A DNA stretch of 25,786 nt, taken from contig MNCI01000217.1 in NCBI GenBank assembly GCA_015680685.1, positions 48,969-74,754 on the forward strand, written 5' to 3'. The notes beneath the pieces are model-generated. The model did not search any database. It had not been told where the DNA came from and saw nothing but the letters and a program-made list of their open reading frames with translations. The position numbers were made by a program, and so were the translations under genes. The DNA comes from Gnetum montanum (lineage: Eukaryota; Streptophyta; Gnetopsida; Gnetales; Gnetaceae). Within the stretch, counting starts at the first letter, position 1. Each line of letters begins with the position of its first letter. This document shows positions 1 to 10,529 of the stretch, piece by piece.

Positions 1-300
1 TGAGAGCATACATCCAATAACGAAAGGGTGAAAGAATGGTTGGATTGGAACACATGGTAGAAATGGTATGTGCTTGGTAAGAAGACTTGACAGAGAAAAA
101 TGGAAAAACTCCCCTTGCTTTGTGAAAAAATGGACAATTTTCAAAGGCACAACGTGGGTATATAGAGGATTTTTGACTTGCATTGATAGGGCCATGTAAA
201 CGAGGCTACATAAACGTAGGGGGATGTGTATACAGGGCCTAGTTAACGTAATTATTCAGTGTAGTTGACCTGCGTTGACCGATGAAGTAAGGGCCCAAAT
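1..300 (-). other. possible U3 part of a diverged LTR, cut by the window start
   Basis: The stretch from about 180 to 290 alternates short ACG- and GTTAAC/GTTGAC-containing words, in the style of the U3 of the LTRs at 8140-9035 and 22508-23412. A TATA-like run (ctatata on the minus strand) lies near 160-168. Further left there is a weak positional resemblance to the R region of those LTRs. There is no clear TGATGA/TCATCA end, and it does not align closely with the LTR of element 1. The motif style is what I see; membership of an LTR is inference. It could equally be unrelated repeat DNA. Confidence 0.22.
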
Positions 301-1387
301 CTTTGGATTGGAACACAAAGTTGGGATGATGTAAGAACTTAGAGACTAGAGAACTATTCGATAGAAAGAAGAAGAAAGATTTTCATCAAAAGAAGAGTCA
401 AAGGTAGGAGAATGTCATAAGATGGAACTTGGTAGGTGAAGAGCCATGCGATGGGTAGAATGGAGATGATTGACGAATTATACCAAAGGGGAAGGAGATT
501 AACAATTAGGACTAAATTATATGCAAGTGGGTCCTTCCCATAGCAGGCATTAGCCTCAGTTTCCCTTGCACATTGTCAACATAGGAGTCCATGGGCCCCG
601 TAGTTAACTAATGGTTATTGCAAGTTAATACTCACACCATGAGAACCAACTAAAGAATTTACAAGTTTAAGCAAGGCACAATAAATGATCAACACATAAA
701 ACTAGTAGTGAGGTGAGTAATGGGAAGCAAATGATGGAGAGAAGAGGGAGTGAAATGGAATTTCTAAGTTTGATCACATAAAATCCCTTGTGAAATATGT
801 GATTAAGAGACTCGATAGGAGCCCTCTTTAGTTCAGACCCAAAACCAACCACACTTAGTGACATCGCATCAACATTCTAAGACTGGTCCATTCCTTTGAG
901 GAACAAGAATGCTCCCACAAATAAACATCACGCCAACTTGAGTGAGAGATAGGAAGTGAAAAAGGGGATGAGTTAGAGGGGACAAAACAAGTCCCATAAT
1001 GAGTTCTTAGAGCCCATTAGAGGCAATCTAAGAGGTGTGCTTTGAATTCCCATGTTTTTATTTTTATTTTTCTTTTTTTTATGGGAACCACACCATGCAA
1101 AGACCCATGCGGAATCACATGCATTTGGTCCAAGGGTTGTGCTTTGAATCCTCATTTTTGTTTTTTTAATGATGAGGACCACACCATGCAAGGACAAATT
1201 TCCAATGAACTTCCTAGTATGGGAGTGGTAAGTAGTCCGTGAGGACACTCTTGTAGACAAGGGAATAGAAAAGTACGAATAATGTTGCATTCCCTTTGAA
1301 GTCACACCTTGTTCAAATTGTTGGGTCCTCCTCAAGTCCGAAAACTACACAAGTCACAAATTAATTAAAGTTGTTTTTAATGAAAAA
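301..1387. other. unassigned region, no gene seen
   Basis: No domain, RNA gene or clear transposon end could be recognised. Short open frames here carry no recognisable family signature and no codon-level conservation that I can see. The word ttggattggaacaca occurs near 40 and again near 302. The region may be the diverged 3' end of element 1 or older repeat DNA. It also contains a short tandem duplication, listed separately. Confidence 0.4.
1036..1196. repeat. imperfect tandem duplication with T-rich core
   Basis: Two copies of a block begin tgtgctttgaat, run through a T-rich tract and end accacaccatgcaagga. The first copy spans about 1036-1105 and the second about 1138-1196. They differ mainly in the length of the T-rich tract. 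Confidence 0.6.
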
Positions 1388-1632
1388 TGGATTGCATGTT
1401 TCCAAAATAAGGAAAACCATGAAGTGGGTGGATGGGTGGATGACGTGGACTCACTGCCTGTTAAATGAAATGAAAGTATAACGTGACTTCTTGAAACAAC
1501 AATGCTAAGGCAAGAACTAGATATAATAGGCAGACCATAATATGCACCATCGCAAAGAGGAACAATCGCACTAGTACATCCTGTGACAAGAAGAAAGCTT
1601 ATTAACAAGAGGTAGAAAACAACTGAAAGATA

Positions 1633-1690
1633 AGTATATATATACATATAGAAATAAATAAAGGAATAAATAAATAAATAAAGGAAAAAA
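1633..1690. repeat. TA and AAAT microsatellite in the 3' region of element 1
   Basis: An alternating TA run is followed by repeats of aaat/aaata. Element 2 has an A-rich low-complexity block in the same relative position (about 12680-12970). Confidence 0.7.
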
Positions 1691-1759
1691 GTAAGTAAGA
1701 ATGGTCAAACGTACGAAAGATGTTGTAAAACAAAAACTTTCAAAAACAACTGAGGAGCT

Positions 1760-3022
1760 TGTAGAGGTTATTAGCATGGATGATGATCTCCCCCATGACT
1801 GAGTTGTGAGGAGGAGACCTAGAAAATGGAACGAGGCTAACTTTGTGATGAAAGGGCAGTGACACTGGTTTGGTGGAGTTCGTGGAAGGGTTTTAATTGT
1901 TGCATATTGACTATGTTTTTGTGGGATGCTCAGGTTTGTGGATAAGTAGGGCCTTAGATGGAAAGGTTTCAGAGACGATATAATGCCCCTTTCATAGTGT
2001 TTGAAACTTAGTACGTTGCGGTACATGTGTAGGGTTCTAGTAGAGTACCTTATCTCCACGTTGAAATGTTACCTTTCAAATCCTAAGATCATGACATTTT
2101 TTAATATAGGCCTTATGTATCTCATTTGATGATAGGCCTACTAGTCAATTCTCATCTAGCACATTCAAGTTGATAAGTCATTCTTGTTGTGTTAGTGATA
2201 AGTTAAGACCCAAGTCATTGGCGGTAGATAGTGTTTGGAGTTATGCCTAAATTGGAAGTTTTGGTAGTTTCCCGTACACTAACTCGTAAGGAGAGTAGCC
2301 TATAAGAAGTTTTCACATTGAGCCATAGGCCCAGAGGGCATCATTAAATTTTGTGCTCCAATCCCTCCTATATTTACTAATGGTCCTAGTTAGGATCTTT
2401 GTAATCTTCCTATTTGTGACTTCGGCTTGCTTGTTGTCTTGGGGGTGATAGGGTGTTGTAAATTTATGTTCGACCCCTAAGTGCTGCATGAGTTTACAAA
2501 AAGTATTGTCCATAAAGTGAGTTCCATTATTCAAAATGAGTGCACGTGGCACCCCAAACCTATTCATGATTTGCAATTGGACAAACTGTGTGGTTGTGGT
2601 TGAGGAACAATCAGTAACGGCTGCCGCCTCTGCCCACTTGGTACAATAGTCTACTACAATGATGATATATGCCTTTCCGTTAGACATGGGTGTGATGGAA
2701 CCCATGAAGTCAATGCCCCAAATATCAAAGAGTTCTAGTGGCTAGATCCATTGTTGAGGTCCCTCCATTCGTGTTGTCATCCCACTGTCTCTCTAACATT
2801 GTTCACAAGAGCAGACAAACCATTCAGCATCTCTAAAGAGTATAGGCCAGTAATATCTTGCAAGTAGGATTTTAATGATCGTGCGTCGTCTAGCATAGTG
2901 GCCCCCACAAAGGCCCTCATGAGCATCTTGAAGGACGTGTAGTTTATCTTCATCAAGGATGCACCATCGAACCAAGCCATCTGCACACACTTGTAAAGGT
3001 GTCCGCTGATTTTCATGAAGTG
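1760..3022 (-). pseudogene. pol: element 1 integrase (zinc finger, DDE core, GPY-like end)
   Basis: Retroviral-type integrase, which inserts the cDNA into the genome. The zinc-binding N-terminus is visible: HFMKISGHLYK, then HEGLCGGHYA, then CSCEQC near 2795. The core follows, with FDIWGIDFMG carrying the first catalytic Asp, NRFGVPRALILNNG where the second Asp is expected but Asn is read (2529-2531), and NKQAEVTNRKI with the catalytic Glu. A degraded C-terminal GPY-type segment reads GHYIV near 1950-2005. One base is missing near 2992 relative to element 2, splitting the zinc finger from its start, and stops interrupt the core-proximal region. Domain identity is secure from the motifs; the protein cannot be made as one piece. 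Confidence 0.85.
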
Positions 3023-3214
3023 CTTGGCCCTATGAAGAAACTGTTGTTTCTTCTAATGATTCCACTCCTTTGGAAATTCTTGTGTTGAGAGATAAGTAAA
3101 TATGTCACTAAAAAAAGTTAATTTTTTGGGCATTTCCTTGGCAATTGCTCCAGCGAAGAGGAGTTAATTTGGAAATTGGTCAAAGAGTGGCTCCTCCTCC
3201 TCTGTGTTGTCCCA

Positions 3215-4765
3215 TCATAACCGAGATAAGTGGTCAGCAACCACATTCTTAGTTCCCTTTTTGTCCACCATAGTAAGATCGAATTCCTGAAGGATCATGA
3301 GCCACCGTATGATACAGGGACTTACTGTTGGTTTGTTCATAAGAAACCAAATGGCATTGTGGTTAGTATGTACAAACACCTTTTATTCGAGCACATAGTG
3401 TTGGAACTTTTCCAAGGTGGACACCACTGCCATCAATTCCTTTTCAGTGGTGGTGTAATTGAGTTGAGCACCCACAATGCTTTGGCTAACACAATGGATG
3501 TAATATGGATGTCACTAGTCATCCAACTGTGTGAGCACGACTCCCAATGCATAATTAGACACGTCCATCATGATGTAAAAATGGTCTAGACTAGTCAGGT
3601 GCCCGTAGAATTGGAGTCTCTACAAGTTTTTTTTTTAGTGTTTGGAGTGCAGACTTGCATTCCCTAGTCCAAACAAACAGAGCATCCTTCTTTGTTAGTT
3701 CCACCAATGGCTTGGCAATCTTCGATAAATTCTCGATGAAGCATCGATAATAACCAGTGTGTCCAAGGAATGATTGGACATCTTTTATAGTGCTTGGTTG
3801 ACTAGTGATTCCTTGGATGATCCTAATTTTTTCAGGGTCTACACCAATCCCTACTTGTGAAATTCGATGCCCCAAAATAATGCCCTCTTGGACCATCGAA
3901 TGACTCTTTTGTCAGTTGAGCCATAAATTTGTTTCCACACATCTTTTTAGAACTTGCTCAAGGTGGTCCAAGGCTTGTTCAAACATTGCTCCATAGGTAG
4001 AAAATTCATCTGAAAACTTTTACCCCATTGCCAATCTGGTATTGAAAGATGCTAAGGACGAGGCGTTGGAAGGTTACAAGCACATTGCATAGGCCAAAGG
4101 GCATCTATTTATATGTGAAAGTCCCCTAAGGATTTGTAAATGTTTTCTTGGCCTGGTCTTCAGGTACAATTTGGATTTGGTTATAGCCACTCTAATCATC
4201 CAAAAAGCTATAGTAGCAATGCCCTGCAATAGTATCCAACACTTGATCCACAAATGGAAGTGGAAAGTGATCCTTGAAGGTTGCCATATTTAGTAGTCAG
4301 AAATCTATACAAACTCTCCATTTGCCATCCTTCTTTGGCATTATAATGAATGGGTTGACCCATTCGCTATCCGCAACGAAATAGATAAACCTTGCTTTCA
4401 ACAATTATTCAATCTCATCCTTGACGATCTACTTCAGCTTGGGGTTCAATCATTTTTGTGGCTGTTAGCGTGGCTTCATGGAGGGATCGATATAGATCTG
4501 ATGTTGGCATATCCTAGGGTCAACTCCGATCAATTCAGGACATGACCATGCAAAAGCAGCCACCCATTTGTTCATCATCTTTAGCAATCTCTTCTTTTGT
4601 TCAGGAGAAAGAGTGGCATTGATGATTACCAGCTTGTTGTTCTGCAAGAAGGCATACTTCAAATTGGCCGGTAATGGTTTCAATTCCAGGGGTTCTTGTC
4701 GAAAGATTTCAGGGATCTATAGCTTTCCCCAATCATCACTATCATCAATAGTGGAGACTCATTGA
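3215..4765 (-). pseudogene. pol: element 1 reverse transcriptase and RNase H
   Basis: The pre-RT linker is clear at 4465-4683 (LKYAFLQNN, CPELIGVDPRICQHQIY), a layout typical of Athila-type pol. RT palm segments follow. The catalytic FMDD region at about 4003-4018 is broken: two bases are missing and the second Asp reads as Glu. The segment after the palm is well preserved at 3591-3896 (VQEGIILGHRISQVGIGVDPEK, QSFLGHTGYYRCFIE). RNase H ends at about 3215 with EFDLTMVDKKGTKNVVADHLS; its last catalytic Asp position reads as Asn (HTNHNAI). Several frames and many stops are used, so both activities must be lost. Confidence 0.85.
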
Positions 4766-4889
4766 TTAACCTTTTTCAATTCGTTCATGCTTTCCATATA
4801 GGCACATACAAGGCCCTCATATGGTTCCATGCATAGAGTGCTACTATTAGAGTCAGCAGTAAGCCACTAGGTGCCTTCTTGATTTGTGG

Positions 4890-6119
4890 CTACTACGTAC
4901 AAACATAATCGAATTTGTGATTCTTTAGCACATTGACTACATGCTTAAATAGATGTCCACTTATCAAACCAAAGTTGCTGCACACAATTGCACCTAGAGT
5001 CACTATACGCGATGCATGGGACACGCTTCTTCTCAATCTTTCCAAAAGGGTTTCTTTTGAACTTTCAAGAGAAAGATTTTGGAGTCCCAATCGTGCATCC
5101 ACCATGCTAATCCAGGCTCTCCCCATTATGATTGGGAAATTCCCCTTGCAATTATCAACCCAGATGACCAGGAAGTCAACAGGATAGGACCACCCATAAA
5201 CGGTGATCATAATATCTTCTACCAATCCCAAGGGAACAATTATGGATTGGTCTACCAACTCAAGCCAAATGTTGCTTTTCTTCATCAGGGGCAGGTTCTA
5301 AGTCTTGTACATATCGTGTGAAATCAAATTGACACTTGACCTCGAATCTAAGAGAGCTTTTCATGGCTCATTTCCTACCACTTGAAGGTATATGAGGGGA
5401 CTCCTCAGATCAGTCAATTTCTAAGGAAGATGACTTGCCTTTATCTAGTCCATCACAGTGTGTGTTAGCATGACAGTTTGTACTTTGGAGGGTGTTTGGC
5501 TTGAAGGTTGCTCAAAGGGTTGAATGGTGGAGGTGATTGGAGGTGTAGAGGCACTATCCACAGGTGAATGTGAAGGTATGTTTGGGATATTGGGCCAAAA
5601 GAAAGGGTGTTTTCATGGTTTTGATACCAGTCCACTCAGCTAAGAAGCTAGTTGTAAGTTGATAGCCCTCATGGCATTACGTTGTTGTGGATGTGGTGGT
5701 ATTTCTCCCTGCATAGGTGGAGCAGGAGGTAGCTAAGTGGGGGGATGATGAGTAGCTATGGAAAGAGAAGGTGACAGAGAATAGTATAGATGTGGGTTCT
5801 CCCATGTAGGTGATGGAGATTGTGTTCAGAAGTATTCCGAAGGGTAATAATGATTTTAAAATGGCATGTGACTAGAAGAGTCACACGGGGAGATTGGTTG
5901 CTGAACATAGTACCCGTAAGGATCTGGTTGCCGATAAGGGTACTACTACCTTGGAGGTGGCATGCCCCACGATTGTGGATGTTTCCATTGCTAGTAATAC
6001 TCGTAGGGTTGCGGTGCACTCCACTTAGATAATATCCTTATTGTTGGTAGAACTGCCCAGGATTGCCTTGTGGATAAGGCAATCTTCGGGGTGTTTGCTT
6101 TTTTTCCAAACGAGGATTC
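4890..6119 (-). pseudogene. pol: element 1 Pro/Gln-rich linker and aspartic protease
   Basis: From about 6119 to 5480 the minus strand encodes a Pro-, Gln-, Tyr- and Ser-rich linker (for example PPAPPMQGEIPPHPQQ) with several stops. The aspartic protease follows. Its active-site region reads KALLDSRSSVNLI, where element 2 has the expected DLGS form, so the active site is altered. The downstream flap and signature FPIIMGRAWISMVDARL is intact at 4893-5285. In the living family this protease would cut the gag-pol polyprotein. The frame differs from both gag and RT of the same element because of indels. Confidence 0.8.
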
Positions 6120-7974
6120 AACACATACACCCCAAACTCTTGTAAATGTGACACCACTAGGCAACACCCCTTAGGATGTTCGTATTGGCATATGTCACAT
6201 CCATCATCCTCCTCTGTGTCAGAGTTTGCAACCGATTCTACCGCAGCAACATTTCCCTTACCTTTATGGTAGGCATGTTTAGCTTCTCTTCTCCTCTGCC
6301 GATCTCGATCATTACTTCACTCTTTGGATTCTTCCATGATTTTCAGGACACTTTGGAACCTTTCATCCAAAGAATCTTGTCAACCTTGGCTGAAATTTTA
6401 AAGGCAACCTTTTGTATGGGCAAGGCTTTTTGCTTCACTGCTGCATCCAGTGGTGATTCTTCCTCCTCTTCACAAAATTGGACTTCCTTCTTTCTGATGG
6501 AAGGGTCTCGATTATATTCTTTTGCACTTTCTTTTTTCCTTAGTTCCCCTTCATCTTTGGCCACTTGCTCAATGAGGCACTACAGTTGATTGGCCCTTAA
6601 TTCAGATAGTCATCCCTGAGCGTAAATGCCCAGGGTCTTTCTTGTTTCAAAGCGAAGCCCATCTATGATATGGTGGAGCTATTCCCGCTAAGAGTAGCCA
6701 TGACTAGGGCATCAATGTAATAATGAAGAATATTTATCCATGGCTACATCCAAGGGTTCATGACCACCCTATTTCCACCCTTGAATTTGTCGTCTCAAAT
6801 TAGCCACTTTGGAGTAGGTTTGGTATTTATCATTAAGAATTTCCAGCATCGTACTCCATCATCTGATTGATTTTGGTTCTAAAGACCAATACCAGCTTTC
6901 CTCTTCCTTGATTAGTGTTCAGGGGAATAGCTTGAGTTTTTTCCAATCATTGTCTATATTCTACAGGGTGCAAGCATCATGAAATACTTGCAAGTGAGTC
7001 TATCGATCACAATTATATCCCCCTTCAAATTTGGGGATATTGTTCATGTCAAGGTGCTTAATCTGACTATCTTTTAAGTGTCTACTGGGTAGTTGAACCG
7101 CCTTAGCTATGTTAAGCATGCCTTGAGTAGCCAACAGTGGTTCATCTGAGTCATAGTCCTGTTGATGGCCACGACGTCTGTGGCAATTTCGGCTACCTCT
7201 CCTTTCTTGATGGTGAGACTCGCATGATTGGTCACACTTTTCCTCACGTTGTCCTTGTCAGTCCTTGATATCTCGTTGGTCTTTTTGATTGCCATCACCC
7301 CAATCCTTCCTACTATGGTTGCGATCAAAGTTAGAACTTGGTGAAGACAAGGTGGAACGAGAAGATGGAGAAGAGGGAGGAGAACTACCACTGCCTTGGT
7401 GTCAATCTCCTCCTTTGCTTTGATGATGACCCCAATCTTCACATCCATCTTTCCCTTTAACATGATCTTTCTTGTGCGATCCCTCATCATCCTAGGGCTT
7501 CTGGTCACTTAATTGTTTACTTTGAATGATGAACTAGATGATCTGATGCATCGGAGGAGGTTTGGCCGAATGGAAATCATGAAAAATAGGTTCCTCATCA
7601 TCATGTGGGTCCTGAAAGAACAAAGGGTTACTAAACTATTTCCCCTTTATGTGTTCATGGCGTTCTGCCTGTTGTTGGTCTCATGCACGTTATGCCTCAT
7701 TTGGACAATAGTCTTGGTACTCATGATCCTCCATTATGTATTCCACGCCATGGTCCTGGATGCCCAATCTGGCAAGAGTTTGAAGTAACATTCCAGAAAC
7801 TAATCGATCAGGAGGTAATATGATGTTGCCCTCCATGTCCCGGCATCGCAAATGCTCCTCTTGATGCAGGATAAAGGTGAAGTTGTGGATATACTCATCT
7901 GGATGTGTGTATACCACTCAACATTCCTGCAGCACTGGTGGGTTCGGTCCATATTGCCTATGAGAAGAAGAAAT
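6120..7974 (-). pseudogene. gag: element 1 gag (capsid) with zinc knuckle
   Basis: Gag builds the virus-like particle. The expected N-terminus aligns with MSSS in elements 2 and 3, but the start codon at 7972-7974 reads ATT. The N-terminal part carries THPDEYIHNFTFILHQEEHL and GNIILPPDRLVSG (7690-7917). A charged, Ser/Arg-rich spacer follows, then the capsid region (DMNNIPKFEGGYNCD, NDWKKLKLFP) at about 7090-6890, a Glu/Lys-rich part (EGELRKKESAKEYNRDPS) at 6343-6564, and the zinc knuckle CDICQYEHPKGCC near 6199. One frame is kept from 7974 to about 6376 with only nonsense changes. A small deletion there then shifts the frame before the knuckle. Leader length from primer site to start is about 146 bp. 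Confidence 0.85.
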
Positions 7975-8120
7975 TTTTGATGTTAGATAACAACTAAACT
8001 GGTGTGCCTTATCCTTTTACTTAAGCTGCCTAGCGTGTGTAGACTTCACTATCCTGGGTTTGTTCCAATGAAGTGAATGATAATCTTACTAAGAATAGAT
8101 AGCGCATGTAAGACTAACAG

Positions 8121-8138
8121 TCCCCAGCAATAACACTA
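8121..8138 (-). other. primer-binding site of element 1, tRNA-Asp type, degraded
   Basis: On the minus strand, one base after the LTR end, it reads TAGTGTTATTGCTGGGGA. This resembles the tRNA-Asp complement TGGCGCCGTTGCCGGGGA known for Athila-type plant elements, with mostly C-to-T and G-to-A changes. Confidence 0.8.
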
Positions 8139-8716
8139 ATGATGAGCTGTGAGGTGTCCCTACACCCAACCATACGAATCACGGGTGTTCATGCGGGACT
8201 TGGTCGAATTCTGCATACTGTAAGCACTTACAGACACCGAATTCTAGCTAGCAAAACCTTAGTTAGAATAGTCATTGTCTTCCCAATCTCACCTGTGATA
8301 TTTTAAAGCGATGGTTGAGTGAGATTAAGGAAAATGTTTTTTAAATGTTTTCTTTTTATCTTTAAAGGTCTAACTCTTTTAATGTAGGAATTGGAAAGTT
8401 GTGTAATTTGTAATAGTTCTACTCTATCACTTAACTCTCCCTAGCAAAAGTAACCAATCCCATATTTCGTGCACATCCTGAGCATATCCTAACCACTATT
8501 GGGTTACCAGATGTTAAGCATCACCGGGTTACCAAGTGTCTGATATATGTTCGAGATGGTCATGCCTATGGTTCTCATAAAATACGAAAATGACAATAAA
8601 CATAAAGTGATAATAATAAAGGGACTTTGGAATGCTTAAAACATCAAAATATTAAAGTGTTTTAATGCTTAAGTAATTAAATCCAAATGCTGCACGGAAT
8701 ATTCAAAAAACTTGTC

Positions 8717-8722
8717 TTTATT
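8717..8722 (-). terminator. candidate polyadenylation signal in LTR R region
   Basis: AATAAA on the minus strand, in the same LTR position as AATAAA in element 3 (22822-22827) and elements 2. Conservation of position supports it; function is inferred. Confidence 0.5.
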
Positions 8723-8891
8723 ACCGCTCAATCCAATGGGCTCAGGTATATTAGTGCTCGAATAAAGAGCCATACACCTTTCTCACACTTGCTGCGAGCA
8801 CTTGGGAAATATTCTAACTTACATGAAAAAAAATTGCAAGGGCTTCGCTACAACTACCAAAAAGATGCCATAAATGCTGCGGGTGTGCACA

Positions 8892-8899
8892 TCTTTATA
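8892..8899 (-). promoter_or_regulatory. TATA box of element 1 LTR
   Basis: TATAAAGA on the minus strand at the U3/R junction, matching the position of TATAAATA in elements 2 and 3. Confidence 0.6.
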
Positions 8900-9035
8900 G
8901 TAAGAGATAGACTCTGTGTTAACGAGGTCACGTTAATGCATGGACAGATACATTGACGGGGTCACGTCAACATGGCCACATCAATGAGGCTCCATTAACG
9001 TGGCCTAGTCGACCTATCAAATGAACACTTCATCA

Positions 9036-10185
9036 AAAACTTAAGCAAAAAATGATGTTGCTGCTAATGATAGGCAGCTCAAAGTGGTTAGCTCATTATC
9101 TTGTTAGGTAAAAGGTTTCTAGTCTAAGTCACACTTGAGGCATTATCATATTACTTTATAATTATTCTAAATTATCATGTTTTCTTAAATACAAATATTG
9201 GTATTAAGCCACAACTCTCTATCTTGAATCCTTTTGTTAGTTAAAGTTCAAGTATGGATATTAAAAAATGATATAAATTTTGTTAGAACTAGGACCTTCT
9301 CTCTACTAACAATTAATTTTTTTCACTTATTTTTTCAAAGTATTAATTATAAGGTTGTACACCTAAGTAGATAGGCCTAAAATGGGAAAATGTTTTCTTT
9401 CCATATTTTTTCATGATGTGTACTTAGTGTTAAACTTGTGATATATTTTGAATTTTCTTTGTTAATTATTTATTTTTTTGGGGTTGGAAAGTTATGTTCT
9501 TCTCTATCCATCTCTATTGTGCTATTAAACTCTTCCTCAATCTCCATCTCCATAGTGTTGTTGAGCTATTAAATATCAATGATATTAAGCTCTATGATTT
9601 TTCTCTATGTTAAGGTCTAGGATTATTCTTTGTTTCTCGTTTGTGTTTCATGTTCTAATGAGTGTTTGTGTTTCCTAGTTCTCAAAGATGCATGCAAAGG
9701 TTATTTTACGTCTTCTAACCATGGGTGTAGAGAAATCCATTTGTATTTATTCATCAAAAGAGAAGGTTCTAATATTCCTTAGTTAACCACAAACTTATTA
9801 GTATTTTATTTTTCTTAACTTCTATTTATTCTAAAAATGTAAATCTTTCTATAAGTGTTAGTGTATAGACAGGTTTAAAATGTGGCTCTACAAGGAACAA
9901 ATATTCTAAATTTTAGAGATTTTCATCATACTCTATTATGTTTATTTTATAACTTTTAGGAGTTTTATGAGAACTTCCTGGGGTGTCATATGACAGCTTC
10001 TATAAGTGTATTATGATGACTTTCACAAGCTTTTTAAAGTTCAACCCTTTTCGGAGATACTTTTTAAACTTTTTCTTTTTCATCTACTATTCTAACCCTT
10101 GGTTGTTGTTCTCATTTCTATAAATGATCTTATTTTGTATTTTTGTCCTCTCTTTCCATCATTTTTAGCATCTTGCATCATCACA
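9036..10185. repeat. repeat unit copy A (unclassified)
   Basis: Nearly the whole stretch aligns with 10530-11499 plus 19966-20045 (copy B), with scattered substitutions and small indels. Shared landmarks are aacttaagcaaaa at the left, ctctatcttgaatc, tttgaattttctttg, ccatctctattgtgctatta, aaccatgggtg and tctataaatgatcttatttt. The left end is hidden by element 1. No protein family was recognised on either strand. It may be an old transposon or a locally duplicated segment. Confidence 0.8.
9072..9147 (+). repeat. tRNA-derived SINE-like head in copy A
   Basis: Reads ggcagctcaaagtggttagc, then about 20 bases later an aaaggtttctagtctaagtc block and cacttgaggcat. This matches the usual order of an A box and a B box of a tRNA-derived SINE. 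A paralogous version is at 10566-10641. Confidence 0.5.
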
Positions 10186-10529
10186 TTATATTCAAAAGCT
10201 TATTGTATGAGGCATCACTTTATTTTGGAAAATTGAAAAGCATTGTAGCATTTATAATTTGCATTTTGTTTTTGTTTTTGTTTTCCTAAAATATTTCAAA
10301 TCATAGCAAATTCATGATCATTTACAATTAATAGATAACATGACAATTAATGTGTAGTTAATATGTAACAAGTAGAAGTTAGTTTTAAGTAATAAAATAA
10401 AACATAAAAAATGCTAATCATTGTAAAATGCAAGTGCCACATGGATTCATTGTATTGCTTTTGTTGAGAGTTTTTATAGTACAAACATTAATTATACATA
10501 CCTTTGGCAATACAACCAATATAATATTT
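10186..10529. other. AT-rich spacer between copies A and B, no gene seen
   Basis: AT-rich DNA with T/G runs and no recognisable domain, repeat or RNA gene. Confidence 0.5.

Larger units (their letters stand above)
1388..9035 (-). mobile_element. element 1: decayed Athila-like Ty3/gypsy LTR retrotransposon, 3' end unresolved
   Basis: Read on the minus strand it runs 5' LTR (8140-9035), primer-binding site (8121-8138), gag, protease, RT, RNase H, integrase, then a short 3' region alignable with element 2 down to about 1388. No 3' LTR matching 8140-9035 can be recognised at the low-coordinate end, so that end is lost, replaced by other DNA, or lies beyond the window. Lineage placement rests on the tRNA-Asp-type primer site, the protease motif position, the linker before RT and the domain order. 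The reading frame changes repeatedly and many stops are present, so this is a dead copy. It is inserted in the repeat called copy A; the flanking bases at 9036-9040 are aaaac. Confidence 0.85.
8140..9035 (-). repeat. 5' LTR of element 1 (896 bp)
   Basis: Ends are TGATGA at 9035 and TCATCA at 8140, read on the minus strand, with the primer site directly after. It is colinear with the LTR of element 3 (22508-23412): shared U3 start TGATGAAG, GTCGAC, TATA position, AATAAA position, a paired GGTAACC block (about 8501-8537), and U5 end. It is clearly related to, but a different subtype from, the LTRs of element 2. Confidence 0.9.

Noticed and set aside
973-1335. 120-residue open frame on the minus strand
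   Set aside because: It runs through the T-rich tandem duplication, giving a Lys/Asn repeat from low-complexity DNA. No family resemblance.
1571-2059. 162-residue open frame on the minus strand
   Set aside because: It overlaps the degraded C-terminal part of integrase in another frame. The integrase-like reading (GHYIV near 1950-2005) is the one that aligns with element 2.
7107-7508. 133-residue open frame on the minus strand
   Set aside because: It is out of frame with gag; the gag frame through the same bases carries the Ser/Arg-rich spacer and leads into the capsid region.
8687-8956. open frame antisense to the LTR of element 1, with a similar one antisense to the LTR of element 3 (22636-22857)
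   Set aside because: The protein-level similarity follows from LTR homology. The frame is not kept in the LTRs of element 2, and there is no known domain.
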